Shown piece after piece: positions 32,699 to 42,912 of a stretch of 64,000 bases of DNA. Numbering within the stretch: position 1 is the first letter of the stretch; every line of letters begins with the position of its first letter. Source of the DNA: Peronospora farinosa (Eukaryota; Oomycota; Peronosporomycetes; Peronosporales; Peronosporaceae); NCBI GenBank assembly GCA_947646735.1, contig CANTFK010000795.1, positions 62,001 to 126,000 on the forward strand, read 5' to 3'. Made by a program: the position numbers and the translations under genes. The notes beneath the pieces are model-generated. The model worked only from the letters and a program-made list of their open reading frames with translations, did not search any database and was not told the DNA's origin.

Positions 32699-33895
32699 TC
32701 AGTAAATCTGTAGCTTGGCGTCTGAGTCAACAGCGTACACGCTTTTGTACTTGTCAAACAGCTTCTGAAGCGCGTCCACGTACTCCGCATGGTACTTTTG
32801 GACATTTTCTTTCGTTGGTTGCTCGATGCGTGGCATAACCAAAGCCTCTCCAACGACGGTGATGAGATCCACGTCGGTACACGGCAGGTAAAAGCAGCGA
32901 AGGAGACCGTAAAAGAACACGACGGGTATCTTGAACTCGTTCAATTTAAGACGAAGTTTGAGCAAGTATGGAAACGTATGGTAAGCGTACTCCTCACCGA
33001 ATGTGTAAACCGGGTGCACTTTGTATCCGTGCTGTAGTGCCAACTTAATGAATCCGAAACGCTTCTTGATGTAAACACGGTGCTTGCCTCGTTCATAGAT
33101 TGTGGCCTCTTCGAAGCCACCGGGAAGCAAACAGACGTTCTGTCCTGTGGCCATGAAGCGATGAAAAGTAGATTTGGCAACACAGCTGAAGTCCATCCAG
33201 TGGAGCAGGTCTTTCATACCAGGGAACCAGAACAGATTTTCAGACACGAGCCAACGGCAATTTGAATGCAGGAAGCCCATGTGGTGTGCACCATTGAAGG
33301 CGAATCCATTTGGGAGCACGCCATGCGGATGAAAAGCAAACAGAGCGTGATCGTCGGGTTTCACGAACGGCAACAAATTGTTCTCTTCAATTGTCTTGCT
33401 AGCAATTTCCTTGCTGCACTTGTTATCATCGATACCATCTCGTCTCGATTTTTCCGTCTGCTGTGACTTTTCACGCTCATCAAAGACCACGACATTAAGA
33501 CGGAAGTACGGATAATGCAGGAACAATTGGCGTAAGAATTGTCGAATGAAGGGCCATTGGTGCAGAGAAGATCTCGTCAAGTAATGATAGCTTCTGTGCA
33601 ATACCATAACGATCAAGTAGATTCGTGCACTTGATGGCATTGACAAAGTCTTAACGCCAGTAACTTGTCCCCACATCCATTGGACCAAATGAAAAAGTGA
33701 GAAGACTGACATTGTACTGAAACACAAGACACCAATGACCCAGAAACCATAGAGGATCGTAAGATGAAAGCGACGTAGGAATCGACCTCGAAGTGTTTGT
33801 AAGTTTGGACGGGTATCGAAATTTGGCCACGCTGGCGAACGAATGCAAGCAGAATTCGTGAGCGATTGAATCTCTGACATCCCTCTTTTACTCAA
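32699..33895 (-). CDS. DGAT2-family acyltransferase
   Basis: Single exon, 398 aa (start 33895; MSEIQ at residue 6 is an alternative). A hydrophobic N-terminal segment (about 44-70) anchors it in the ER membrane. The family signatures are FAFHPHGVLPNG (HPHG at 189-192) and CLLPGGFEEATIYERGKH (about 255-272). These enzymes transfer an acyl group from acyl-CoA to diacylglycerol, monoacylglycerol or a wax alcohol; which acceptor is used cannot be read. An insertion of about 35 charged residues before HPHG (140-175) is longer than usual. An oomycete initiator-like TCATTTTCAGAATTT lies on the same strand at 33949-33935, about 40 bp upstream of the start. Confidence 0.9.
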   Translation of the reverse strand: MSKRGMSEIQSLTNSACIRSPAWPNFDTRPNLQTLRGRFLRRFHLTILYGFWVIGVLCFSTMSVFSLFHLVQWMWGQVTGVKTLSMPSSARIYLIVMVLHRSYHYLTRSSLHQWPFIRQFLRQLFLHYPYFRLNVVVFDEREKSQQTEKSRRDGIDDNKCSKEIASKTIEENNLLPFVKPDDHALFAFHPHGVLPNGFAFNGAHHMGFLHSNCRWLVSENLFWFPGMKDLLHWMDFSCVAKSTFHRFMATGQNVCLLPGGFEEATIYERGKHRVYIKKRFGFIKLALQHGYKVHPVYTFGEEYAYHTFPYLLKLRLKLNEFKIPVVFFYGLLRCFYLPCTDVDLITVVGEALVMPRIEQPTKENVQKYHAEYVDALQKLFDKYKSVYAVDSDAKLQIY

Positions 33896-34678
33896 CGAAA
33901 ATCTAAGCTAATTCGATAGCAAAAACTGTCGCGCAAATTCTGAAAATGACGAAGAGTTTTTTTTAGAATTAAACGTCACTGACAGCTCGCTTTTGTTACC
34001 TCAATACTCGAGTGTGTCACGGGACTTTTGATGTCGATTATTTCTTTAGAGTTCACTAGTAGGTCTCAAGAAATCTACGCCGAATTTCTGCTTTAAGCCT
34101 GAGTCTTGTACCCTATGACATGACCATGCTCGTTTTGTTTCTTGGTAAATACTCGCCGACACCCAATCGGTCGTGTACTGGATGTAGCATTCGGTAGCGA
34201 TTATCTGCGTGAGCCGTCAGCTAACGCTCAGTGTTTGTCGTGACTCTATCGGATGCCTTGTAACTATACATTGCTTGCTGATATGTGGTGGTGCGTCGTC
34301 ATCGTCTACAACATTTGCTACACAAGCAATGCTTTAGCTAGCAGCACATCTTCGCTACTCGAAACCTCTTGGATGATGAAGGTCAGAAGAGTCGATATTG
34401 TCTATGCTATCGTCTTCGTTGTTCTTGTGCTCGTCGCTAGCAACGAGGTTCGATCACTTGAACGCTGTTGGACCCATGAGGAGTTCGTGAATAAATGGAC
34501 AGGCAAATAACCTGTTTAGAAGTTACGTCGTGTTTAAAAAGCTTTGGCAAACCATATTGACTTGCAATACGCGCTTGTAAGTGTGTCAATGCCAGCAAAT
34601 CGTCGGTGGCATTTCTTCATGGTATCTCAATCCTAAACTTTTGATCGTCGCGCGAGTCGTGAGCTGGTGTATATGCAA
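33896..34678. other. Spacer with one doubtful small ORF (34253-34510 +)
   Basis: This is the region between the DGAT2-like and WAPL-like genes. The only frame of note, 34253-34510 (+), 85 codons, has two hydrophobic stretches (ADMWWCVVIVYNICY and VYAIVFVVLVLVASNEV), the second resembling a signal peptide behind an internal Met. No family is recognised and it could be chance. Confidence 0.3.
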
Positions 34679-37600
34679 CTAAGCCGAGAAGTCAAAAATG
34701 GAGCTCGACCGAGCCGAAGATGGAGCGCAAGCTATTTTGGCCTTGCGGCGATGAGGACTCACCGACAAAGGTGACTGATATAGTATGGGAGAGCGATCGC
34801 TCTTCAGTTGCGTCCGTGCCAGCCTTGTAGTTTTATTTGAGCGTAACGGCATCGATGGAGTCGTCTTTGTCGGCGTCAGATTAAGCAATGGCGATGATCG
34901 ATAAAATCCCGGAGAAGATCTATCCTTAGTTGGCGTTTGCAGCAGTGCTTTACTTGTTTGCGTACGCTGAGGGGTAGATGATAACGTGTCTGCGAGCACG
35001 AATTCAAACGAAGATCTCTTGCACGCGACAGCACTCTTCGCAATTCCGTCGAACTTCCGCGGGGCCTTCATCTTACGCTTGGACGACGCTCTAGCACGGA
35101 CGCCGGGCTTATCAGCAATCTTGTTTGTGTCAATAACGTTGCAGTTTTCCGCACACACATCTGGAGAAAGGTCGAACTCATCACTTCCATCATTACGGCA
35201 AATCACATTCATCGTGAGCATCATGGATGGCGACTGTGCACTGTTAACTCTTCTCTTGCTGTATTCATCGTTCTTCTCACGCATTGAACAATCCAGTGTT
35301 GCAAACTCGACATCAAATTCTTCAACAAGTTCACGAGTTCGTTTCAGAAGCCGTGCCACGACTGGTGATGATGATTTGGAGTCGTCCGGATGAACTGCAG
35401 TGAGTGGGGACCTATCGGCGCTCCTTGTATTTGATTCTAAAGCAGGAGACGCTTCTACGAATAATTCTGCTCGAGTTCGCTTCCTCCACGGGGTTTTCGG
35501 CGGAGTATGAGTCGGGGCATTAATTCCAATAGCTTCGGGGTTCTTTGAAATTGCTTGAGCCGCTTTTGTGCCCACCACATTGCCTCGGCCCTGCCTATGT
35601 GGCTCGCAATCCTCGTCAGAATCATCAAGGTTAGAGCACACATTCTTTAGCGAACGAACTCGTAGAGATGGTGGTAACATGCCACTGCTTTCACATTCGA
35701 CTGACTTCTCAAGCACCACCGAAGAGCTAAGATTGATGCAACCTTCTTTGCTTTTCGCTGCTGCAGTTGAATCCAGAAGCATTGGGGGATCATGTTGCCA
35801 CTCAATAGCATTGGAATACGCTTGTGCAGCAACACCTGTCAGCAGACCACGTTGGTGTGAATCACGCTTATTCCCTTGACATGACTTCAGTATTTCTTCA
35901 ACATGAAGAACGGATTTTGCGACTTCAGGGGTCAGTGCATCGATCTGCGAGTGAAAAGCCGCAAACACACTTAGAGCACGCAGCAATAACCGAGGTGAGC
36001 AATCCGGCATCAAATTTAGAATGGTTGTGCAGTTAGCAGGGGAGCCCTTCATCAAGTATCCGAGTAACAATGACGTGCAGCCCCCGAGAATCACATCCTC
36101 CGGGTTCCAGTCATCGCCTTGGTCATCAATCAGAATTGCCCCACTCGTGCCTTGAGTCTCCGTCAAATCAACCAAATGTTTATACGACTGCAGTTTTGCC
36201 AAGAAGAATCGCGTAAATAGATCGAAAGCATCAGGAGCCGACTCAAGTTGGCACAATGATGCGCTAGCTAGTGCATCACGGTTCTCCTCGCTAAACTCAA
36301 TACTGTTTACCATCACACTTAGTAGAAGTAAACACGCATCGAACTCCCATTTGTTCGTAACCGACGATATTATCGGGAGCTTTGCCGTTGTCGCCACAAG
36401 GCTTTGAAGCTGGAAAAAAGAGGCTGGAAGTAGCTGCATGCCATCTAAGGAAAAAACGTGGCTTGCTGCCTCCAGGTTGTGATGGGTTAAATTAATTAGC
36501 ACGCGCAAAGCCGACAGCAATACTTCCACAGCCAACGACATCCGCATGAGTTCAGTCTCCCACCGTTCTGGCGCATGAACACCCCAGCTCAGCTCGCTGA
36601 GCAACTGGATGAGCTTCAGCAACAACGCAAAAAGGTCTTTCTTTTTCGAAATGTATCGCTGCACATCTAAGGTCAGAAACGTTACTTGGTCAAAGACAGC
36701 TAGCAGCATGCTGACGCTATTGAGCAAATGAGCGCACTCCAGCGTAATCGCTTTCGTAGTCATCAATGGCAATATTGCCTCAAGGCCGTCTAGCCTATGA
36801 ACAAGACCGCGCACCAACACGTCGATTCCGCCATTCCGTACAAGCTGACTCTTCCGTGTTTGAATCAGTCGAAAGGTTTCTTCTGCAGCATCGTCTGCTT
36901 GTGCGTTTCCTTCTCGCTGATACCGCTGGGCCAAATCTGACGAAAAGCTCGAGTGTCCATCCACTTGCAGCAAGATATGTAGAGCAGCGCTCAACACGCT
37001 TACCACGGAAACATGCAACTTACCCTCAACATGAAACACTTCATGGTCGCGCAATAACTCATCTAACTTTATCCAGCAAGATTCCGCCAGCATCTCTACC
37101 GTTGACGTTGCTTGTCTTGAGCTCATCACGGACGCTCTATTAGCACAGGAGAATGCACCTGCTACCTTTACTTCCGCTGCATCCATAACGTTCCCTTTCT
37201 GTTGACACAAACTCTTCCGTTTCAAGCACTTTTTCTCTAGCCCATGAATTTGCCGTGTAGATTCAAACACATTTGCTTTCATCTCTTTAACATCTTCCAA
37301 CAGCTTTTCATCTTTTTTTGTCTCTTCACGTATCACTTCTTGCTTTAATACAGTGATTACTGCATCCAGTACTTTGTGATTGAAATACTTGTCTGCACTT
37401 GAACTTCTGGCTAAAACGTACACCAATACCGCCAAGAAAAGACGAAATGCTTCATCTTCTGTTTCTGAATTGGGTCCTAGCTTTGTAAGTATTAATTCCT
37501 TTATTTTCAACGGAATTTGACGTCTTACATTGGCCAATTCCATAGCCTGTATCATCTGTTGGTCCTGTAATAAGTAAATCAATTCCAAAATATTACAACT

Positions 37601-37975
37601 CTGAGCCAGGCGTCCATTTTGTGTCTTTTTGACAGGGCCTAATAGACCGTCCAACAAGTACATTATGTCGTCCAACTTTGTCGTGAGCTTGCCGTCTTCC
37701 TGTAGTAGCACAGAGCTCTGTAACGTAATTGTTTTGACTTGACTTGTACCGGAAAGATGGTCCACATGCGCGTGTTGACGACCGTAAAACGCAAATTTAC
37801 GGCGCACAGAATCTCTGTCGACAGCTTCAAGACGAGATTGGAGAGGATCTAGACCTATACTGGACGTAAGAGTAGGTTCATTCGAAGCGTCGGCATTTAA
37901 GGAATAAGTACGTGGTGAGAGGAGCGACGGCACGGCTTGGGAAGCTATAAAACAGCGCGGAGAAGGATGCGCCAT
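34679..37975 (-). CDS. WAPL-like cohesin release factor
   Basis: Single large exon, 1098 aa. The first 650 residues form a helical-repeat domain. It opens with DDIMYLLDGLLGP (about 102), has LFLAVLVYVLARSS (about 180), and ends with VILGGCTSLLLGYLMKGSPA (about 630) and LLLRALSVFAAFHSQIDALT, which correspond to the first and last conserved blocks of the WAPL domain. WAPL opens the cohesin ring and removes it from chromatin in the nucleus. The last 450 residues are disordered, basic and rich in SP/TP sites (for example HTPPKTPWRKR and SSPLLNLTPTKTTPS), suggesting cell-cycle phosphorylation. Animal WAPL FGF motifs are not seen. Assignment rests on remembered motif similarity; another cohesin-related helical-repeat protein is the main alternative. 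Confidence 0.65.
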   Translation of the reverse strand: MAHPSPRCFIASQAVPSLLSPRTYSLNADASNEPTLTSSIGLDPLQSRLEAVDRDSVRRKFAFYGRQHAHVDHLSGTSQVKTITLQSSVLLQEDGKLTTKLDDIMYLLDGLLGPVKKTQNGRLAQSCNILELIYLLQDQQMIQAMELANVRRQIPLKIKELILTKLGPNSETEDEAFRLFLAVLVYVLARSSSADKYFNHKVLDAVITVLKQEVIREETKKDEKLLEDVKEMKANVFESTRQIHGLEKKCLKRKSLCQQKGNVMDAAEVKVAGAFSCANRASVMSSRQATSTVEMLAESCWIKLDELLRDHEVFHVEGKLHVSVVSVLSAALHILLQVDGHSSFSSDLAQRYQREGNAQADDAAEETFRLIQTRKSQLVRNGGIDVLVRGLVHRLDGLEAILPLMTTKAITLECAHLLNSVSMLLAVFDQVTFLTLDVQRYISKKKDLFALLLKLIQLLSELSWGVHAPERWETELMRMSLAVEVLLSALRVLINLTHHNLEAASHVFSLDGMQLLPASFFQLQSLVATTAKLPIISSVTNKWEFDACLLLLSVMVNSIEFSEENRDALASASLCQLESAPDAFDLFTRFFLAKLQSYKHLVDLTETQGTSGAILIDDQGDDWNPEDVILGGCTSLLLGYLMKGSPANCTTILNLMPDCSPRLLLRALSVFAAFHSQIDALTPEVAKSVLHVEEILKSCQGNKRDSHQRGLLTGVAAQAYSNAIEWQHDPPMLLDSTAAAKSKEGCINLSSSVVLEKSVECESSGMLPPSLRVRSLKNVCSNLDDSDEDCEPHRQGRGNVVGTKAAQAISKNPEAIGINAPTHTPPKTPWRKRTRAELFVEASPALESNTRSADRSPLTAVHPDDSKSSSPVVARLLKRTRELVEEFDVEFATLDCSMREKNDEYSKRRVNSAQSPSMMLTMNVICRNDGSDEFDLSPDVCAENCNVIDTNKIADKPGVRARASSKRKMKAPRKFDGIAKSAVACKRSSFEFVLADTLSSTPQRTQTSKALLQTPTKDRSSPGFYRSSPLLNLTPTKTTPSMPLRSNKTTRLARTQLKSDRSPILYQSPLSVSPHRRKAKIACAPSSARSSSIFDFSA

Positions 37976-38163
37976 CGACGCCGATGACGCCTGTCGAAAA
38001 GGAAACTTGAAACTTCAATTTAATTCTATTTTATAGTATTCGAGACCCAATTTTTGGTGAGGACTAAATTTTAAAGCCGCTTTTTTTGAGGCAATAAATA
38101 GATAAATTAGTCTCAGCGTTACAATCTGCTAGCATACAGGCCTCTGAAGTAACACTTTAAATA

Positions 38164-39126
38164 CTAAGCAGACAAAACACTCAAATTTAACGTCCTGCAA
38201 TTACTCATGGCTCGTAAAATTGGGTGATGTGCGACCTCCTCGGCACTGAAACGACGTGAAGGTTCAACTTGTAACATACTTGCCAGCAAATTAATTGTGG
38301 GTTTGGACAATCGATGGTTAATACCCCAAAGCTCCAGGATTTTGCCTACACCGTACTTATGAAGTACTCGAAGGGTCGGTGCACGGGCGTCTTTATTAAC
38401 AAACAACGGTGACCCCGTCAACATAATGAACAAAACCACTCCAAGTGACCAGACGTCGGCACTCTTAGGGTCATACACAGCTCTTTGTGTCACTTCCGGT
38501 GCCATGTAGTAGAATTTACCCACTTTGTCAGCAGAGAAATGACCAGCATCGGCACTCAGACCAAAGTCACAGATTTTGACACATCCGTCTTTTAACAAGA
38601 CATTTTCCAGTGATAAATCTCGATGGGCTACTCCAATAGCGTGAAGAAAGCTTAATCCTTTCGCAATTTGAGCAAAGTATGACAACGCTTCAGGCTCTGA
38701 GACACGTCGACTAAGTTTCGAAGTAACGTAGTCATACAGGTCACCTCCTGCACAAAAGTCCATGGCGACATAGACACTGTCTCCGGCGGTGAAAAAGCCC
38801 TCGCGTTTGTACTCTACCACGTATTCACGGCCTGGGGCACAGGCTATCAACGGGTCTTTTAGCAACTGGATCACGGCACGTTCACTGAGTGGGTTTTCAC
38901 TTACAGCATCCGTATTATCGTCATGCTGTTGCAGGAGGGGGATGCTAATACGCTTGAGCACCACCAGTTTTTTCAATTCTTTGTCCACGTATAACGATGT
39001 CTCACCATAGAGCGTATCTCGCAGGTTCTTGCAGTAGGTATAACGGTTCAAGACGTCTGTAGTTGACGTTGAGACTGTAGACGTGGAACGCGCTAATCCC
39101 TCGATCACGAGCGGTGCATGAGTCAT
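38164..39126 (-). CDS. Serine/threonine protein kinase
   Basis: Single exon, 320 aa. The catalytic landmarks are VVLKRI (Lys about 58), hinge-like AMDFCAGGDLYDYV (about 121-134), HRDLSLENVL (about 168-177), DFGLS (187-191), FYYMAPEV (205-212) and DVWSLGVVLFIMLTG (224-238). The glycine-rich loop is degenerate (DTLYGETSLYVDK), and an insert of some 25 residues sits after the lysine. The general look is CAMK/SNF1-like, but the subfamily and substrate are open. CTTCATTCC shortly before the start (about 39133-39141) resembles an oomycete initiator. Confidence 0.9.
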   Translation of the reverse strand: MTHAPLVIEGLARSTSTVSTSTTDVLNRYTYCKNLRDTLYGETSLYVDKELKKLVVLKRISIPLLQQHDDNTDAVSENPLSERAVIQLLKDPLIACAPGREYVVEYKREGFFTAGDSVYVAMDFCAGGDLYDYVTSKLSRRVSEPEALSYFAQIAKGLSFLHAIGVAHRDLSLENVLLKDGCVKICDFGLSADAGHFSADKVGKFYYMAPEVTQRAVYDPKSADVWSLGVVLFIMLTGSPLFVNKDARAPTLRVLHKYGVGKILELWGINHRLSKPTINLLASMLQVEPSRRFSAEEVAHHPILRAMSNCRTLNLSVLSA

Positions 39127-40874
39127 GGAGGTTGGAATGAAGATAATACAGTCGCTTTCGAGAAATACGTATACACTTAAGACGCAACAGTTGCGTTCAA
39201 AAATGAAATGAATAGGAGACTGGCTAATAAAAGTATCGACAGTGCTTATACCTCACGATACGATAAATGTCAGCGAAGGGACAATCGAAGGTGATAGAGT
39301 ACTACAGGGGAAAATCTCCTATTTGCTTGATGTAATAGAGTCCACGATAAGATTGGTATGCAGTTATATAGGTAATTCTTGCTCATCTGCTCCGTCACAT
39401 AAACCTCGGTTGTCCGTTCTCTGTCTCATTCAACTTGTCGCTGGTATTTTTATTCGGAATCACTGTTGCGTTACAATAAAGCTCGTTAGACCTGCCTCAC
39501 GGTTGGAGCCGGTTTCATTCTATCGAAACACAAATGACGAAAAACCGACTCTACCCGGTTGGCTAGCTACCTGTTCAGTAAATTTATAGAAGTTCAAAAT
39601 GGGCATTTCTACCTCTTTCCGCTTCAAGAAATATGTTAGAATGAAAGTTGAAGTCAGCTGCACTGTAAATTCTTACCACTGGCCAGTGTGTCTCACCGAA
39701 CTTTGCGGTAGTGCATTTCACCACAAATATCAGTATGCATTTTCTGAATTTTACAAAATCTCGTCGCCAGCCGCCACATGTCCTAAGCCAATCATATCTT
39801 CTCATTTATTGTGTTTACGTTAAGTACCTACGACAGTCTTACGCTGCGAGTCGATAATTCTATCGACGCTACTGCATCGTTGCTGTGGTAGGTACTCCGT
39901 TGGGGGATGGGAGGAGTCGGCCCAGAAATGGCTCAGCGCTTGCGTGGGATTGTGAAGCGATGAGGCAAGAAAACGCCTTTTTAAAACCGCTACGTTGGAC
40001 AGTCGGTGCGGTCGGATAGCAAGCACGTGTTCCCAGACAATACTGACATCGTTGGTCGGGCCTCGAATAGAATAGGGTCGATAATTTGCTTCGTCTGTGT
40101 AATTACGCTCTGGGCTCAGCGGAAACAGGAGTATGGAATGGACGTCCATGCAGCAAGAGGTAGCGGAAGTCAAACAAGTCCTACTTTGTCAACTCGGAAC
40201 GGTCGCTATCAAGGAACAACGGCGAGATAGGAATGTGAGCAATGACGTCTGCCTTCGTCTAGGCAACAACATATTGCAAGACACTACCAGCAACCGGCAC
40301 TGCACAGCTTTCGTAACCGACAGAATACTTCACCTGGGGTACTAAAATGGCTGAGAACTTTTTAAAAATCTTGTAAAAAAAACGATAAATAGACAGTCTG
40401 TTTTCCACGTTGGACAGTTTAGGTGTTGAGGCAAGTCATAGCTTTCTACGAGCAATCGACGAGTTGCGTGTACCTCGCAACAAAGACGCAAGCACCAGGC
40501 TGTACATGCGAATGTTGAAGCAGCTAAGATTGATAAATCGTATTAGACAAGTAGTCGGCAACATAAAACAACTGTGCACACAACAAAGCTGCAGATGTAA
40601 ACCTAGTGTTGACTCAATTTTGCATCCTAAAGTAAATGACTTTTTAGACGGACGAAATCAAGCAATTCATTACGATCCCATTAAGCTCTTTTAGGCCAAG
40701 AGTATTAATGGTTTCTGATTCATTTCTAAAAAAATAAAGGTCTTATTAAAGCGCTTGTAGGTCCCATAAAATTAGCTTGTTCAAATCACAATTGTTTTCT
40801 TATAAAAACTTTTCGATTATATACTTTTCGTAGGCCTCAGCTCCAAAATCGGAATTAATTAGTCAAAACGAACT
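39127..40874. other. Intergenic region before A2 with doubtful small ORFs
   Basis: No gene can be supported firmly. The best frames are 40410-40694 (+), whose first real ATG is at 40507 and which reads RLYMRMLKQLRLINRIRQVV near its start, and 39820-40173 (-), 117 codons. Neither shows a known domain. They could be exons of an unrecognised gene or chance. Confidence 0.3.
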
Positions 40875-40879
40875 ATGTG

Positions 40880-41518
40880 TGTAGCGGAGCTGCACAGCTC
40901 TTTAGCCAGAGGAAGACTTTCGGCTGGAAGCCTCTTAGTTCGAGAGAACTAAATAGAGTTAAGGCTAAAAGCCACTTAGTTCTAAGGAACTAATTAAACG
41001 ACTGAAAGTCACCCTGTACTAAGGAACGAGGAAAGAGACCTTTAGTCTGCAAGCAATAAGCTTAAGGTTCAAAGAACCAACGCACAGAGTGCAAGAACAA
41101 GCTAGAAGCTTAGAGGCTCAAAGAACCAACGCACGAAGTGCACAAGAGAACAAGTCAGAACGACTTGCTATCTTAAACTCAAAAGGAGAACTGATTTTAT
41201 TTATGCTTTAAGATTTTATGAATAGTCCTACTTTAAGTACACTACACTAGATTAATTACTATAATAGTAATTATTATATGCAGACTTTGCTATTGAACGA
41301 CGTATCGTCTAAACATCTGTGTATGATGTACTTAGTACAGCGTTATCGATTATCGAATCCTAATCGATAAGATACGGTATTACCGAATACCGTATCTTTA
41401 ACGCTCATACTTAATACCTCTCTAAAGAGAAGTATCATAATGCATTACATGCAATACAAGGGGAGTTTAACCGTAAACTCCCGGAAAGACGCTACAACCG
41501 TCGTGTAACCCCGTTACA
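40880..41518 (-). repeat. 3' LTR of A2
   Basis: 639 bp; plus strand TGTAGCGGAGC...CCCCGTTACA. Many short perfect hairpins follow each other (TTAGTTCGAGAGAACTAA; GGTTCAAAGAACC; GCACGAAGTGC), ending with two larger palindromes at 41344-41398. The patch 41010-41100 differs from the 5' LTR of the same element but agrees with A3. Confidence 0.92.
41344..41398. promoter_or_regulatory. Tandem palindromes in the family-A LTR
   Basis: TTATCGATTA and TAATCGATAA flank an eight-base loop. They are followed at once by AAGATACGGTATT, a four-base loop ACCG and AATACCGTATCTT (perfect 13-bp arms). The pair is kept in all six family-A LTRs, near 21005, 29373, 41344, 48727, 49143 and 56951. In the 3' LTR of A3 the loop has changed but the arm stays paired. 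A role in RNA 3'-end formation, dimerisation or protein binding is possible and untested. Confidence 0.6.
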
Positions 41519-41629
41519 CCCTCCCCCACCAGACTGACGTTCCCATAGAATGTCACTCGACATTTTTCCTCTTAGAGGTAGTGCTTTAGCGAACGTTTAA
41601 AACCTCACGGTTTGTTCACGGCACCTAAC

Positions 41630-42912
41630 ATGACGCCTCCTGGCAGTGAGTCACAGACTCTTCGGGACCTTATCGAAGGCGACCTTGACGAAGCGGTTGA
41701 TTACGAAAGTGACACCGTCTTTGTGGGACCCGATGGGTCCCCTTTAGTCACCCTCACGGGTGAAGATGACACTCGTCATGCACCGAATCCGTTCCTGAGC
41801 GTGGTGCTGCAGATGCGCTAACAGCGTTACGTGACCCGCCTGACGTATCATCTACGGCGACGGTTACCAACCCACTTGACGAGCAGCAACAGCGGTCCAT
41901 CGACCAAGAGGAAGGCGCCAAGCGCCGAACGAAGAACATGACGCGGCTGAAGGATCACCGACAGTACAGGTTCAAGCCACCTACGGTGGAAGAACGCCTA
42001 AAGGAAGCATCTGGGCATTCCCTTTCTGGTTGGACCATTGGGCCTGAGGCCATTTCGCCTGAGGATGTTGCCACACGCACGGCACTTCGACAACGATATC
42101 TGGAGCCCCATATCACTACTCAAAGCCAATACTTGGCACGCCTTAATAGGCAAGTGCGCGGTGCGCCAGTTCCTCCGATGAAGGGTGTTCCCATCCTTCT
42201 GTTCGCGGGGGAAACCGAGGACGAAGAAGACACGGCTTTCAGCCGCTGGGCGCATTATGTGCGACGTTTAAGCATCATGTGGGCCCTACGGGCAAGCGCC
42301 GATGTGGCAGATATCCGACTTGAGCGGAAGATGCGTTATGATTACGCTAAATTGAAGGCCCGGCGAAAATTGAAATTCCAACGAACGCATTATGCGCCTG
42401 CTGCCCAGCAGCCCAATGTTTCGGCTACCCCTGTAGCCGCGAGTTCACGACAGCCCGAGGCCGCTAACCCGCCTACCCTCACCATTACTGGTGAGAAGCG
42501 TCAGCGCCAACAGGCAGACCCTGCGCACGACGCTCAAAAACGTCCACGGCGTATGGGAAGTCCTGCCGAAGGGGAGTCTCAAACTCCCATGAATTACATG
42601 ATTCGGGATAACCCCGCCATTTTACCAGATACTGGTTTTGACCATGGCGGCGCCGCTTCTGCAGTAGACGTTCCACATGGAACTGCAGGTTCCCCTGAGC
42701 ATCGAGCAAAGGAGGAGGAGGCCGATGTATCGGCACAAGCTCATGCCGAGCTTGTTCAGGAGGTGCGGACCCTTCGTGAGGAGAGGCAGACGATGAACTC
42801 CCGGCTTGCGTCCCTGGAAGAGAGTCGGACCCGAATGCAGGGTCAGCTTGACATGTTGGCGCAGATGCTTCGTCCCGCGACAATGCCAATGGGCTCGGCG
42901 CGAGCGCCTTAA
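41630..42912 (+). CDS. Antisense accessory ORF of element A2
   Basis: On the strand opposite gag-pol, an ATG at 41630 (112 bp from the 3' LTR) opens 41630-41821. With a -1 shift inside the 52-nt overlap 41770-41821 it continues to 42912; the second frame alone (from ATG 41938) encodes 324 aa. The N-terminus is acidic; the middle has RWAHYVRRLSIMWALRASA and a basic stretch RRKLKFQRTHY; the end is a predicted coiled coil (EVRTLREERQTMNSRLASLE). It overlaps the integrase/chromodomain frame by 428 bp. A3 keeps the same first part with the same frame break. No domain is recognised. The break may be an intron, frameshifting or an old mutation. An antisense promoter in the LTR would be needed. Confidence 0.55.

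Noticed and set aside
34986..35393. 135-codon plus-strand frame within the WAPL-like gene
   Set aside because: It is antisense to a continuous 1098-codon frame; serine-rich shadow of its basic, SP-rich tail.
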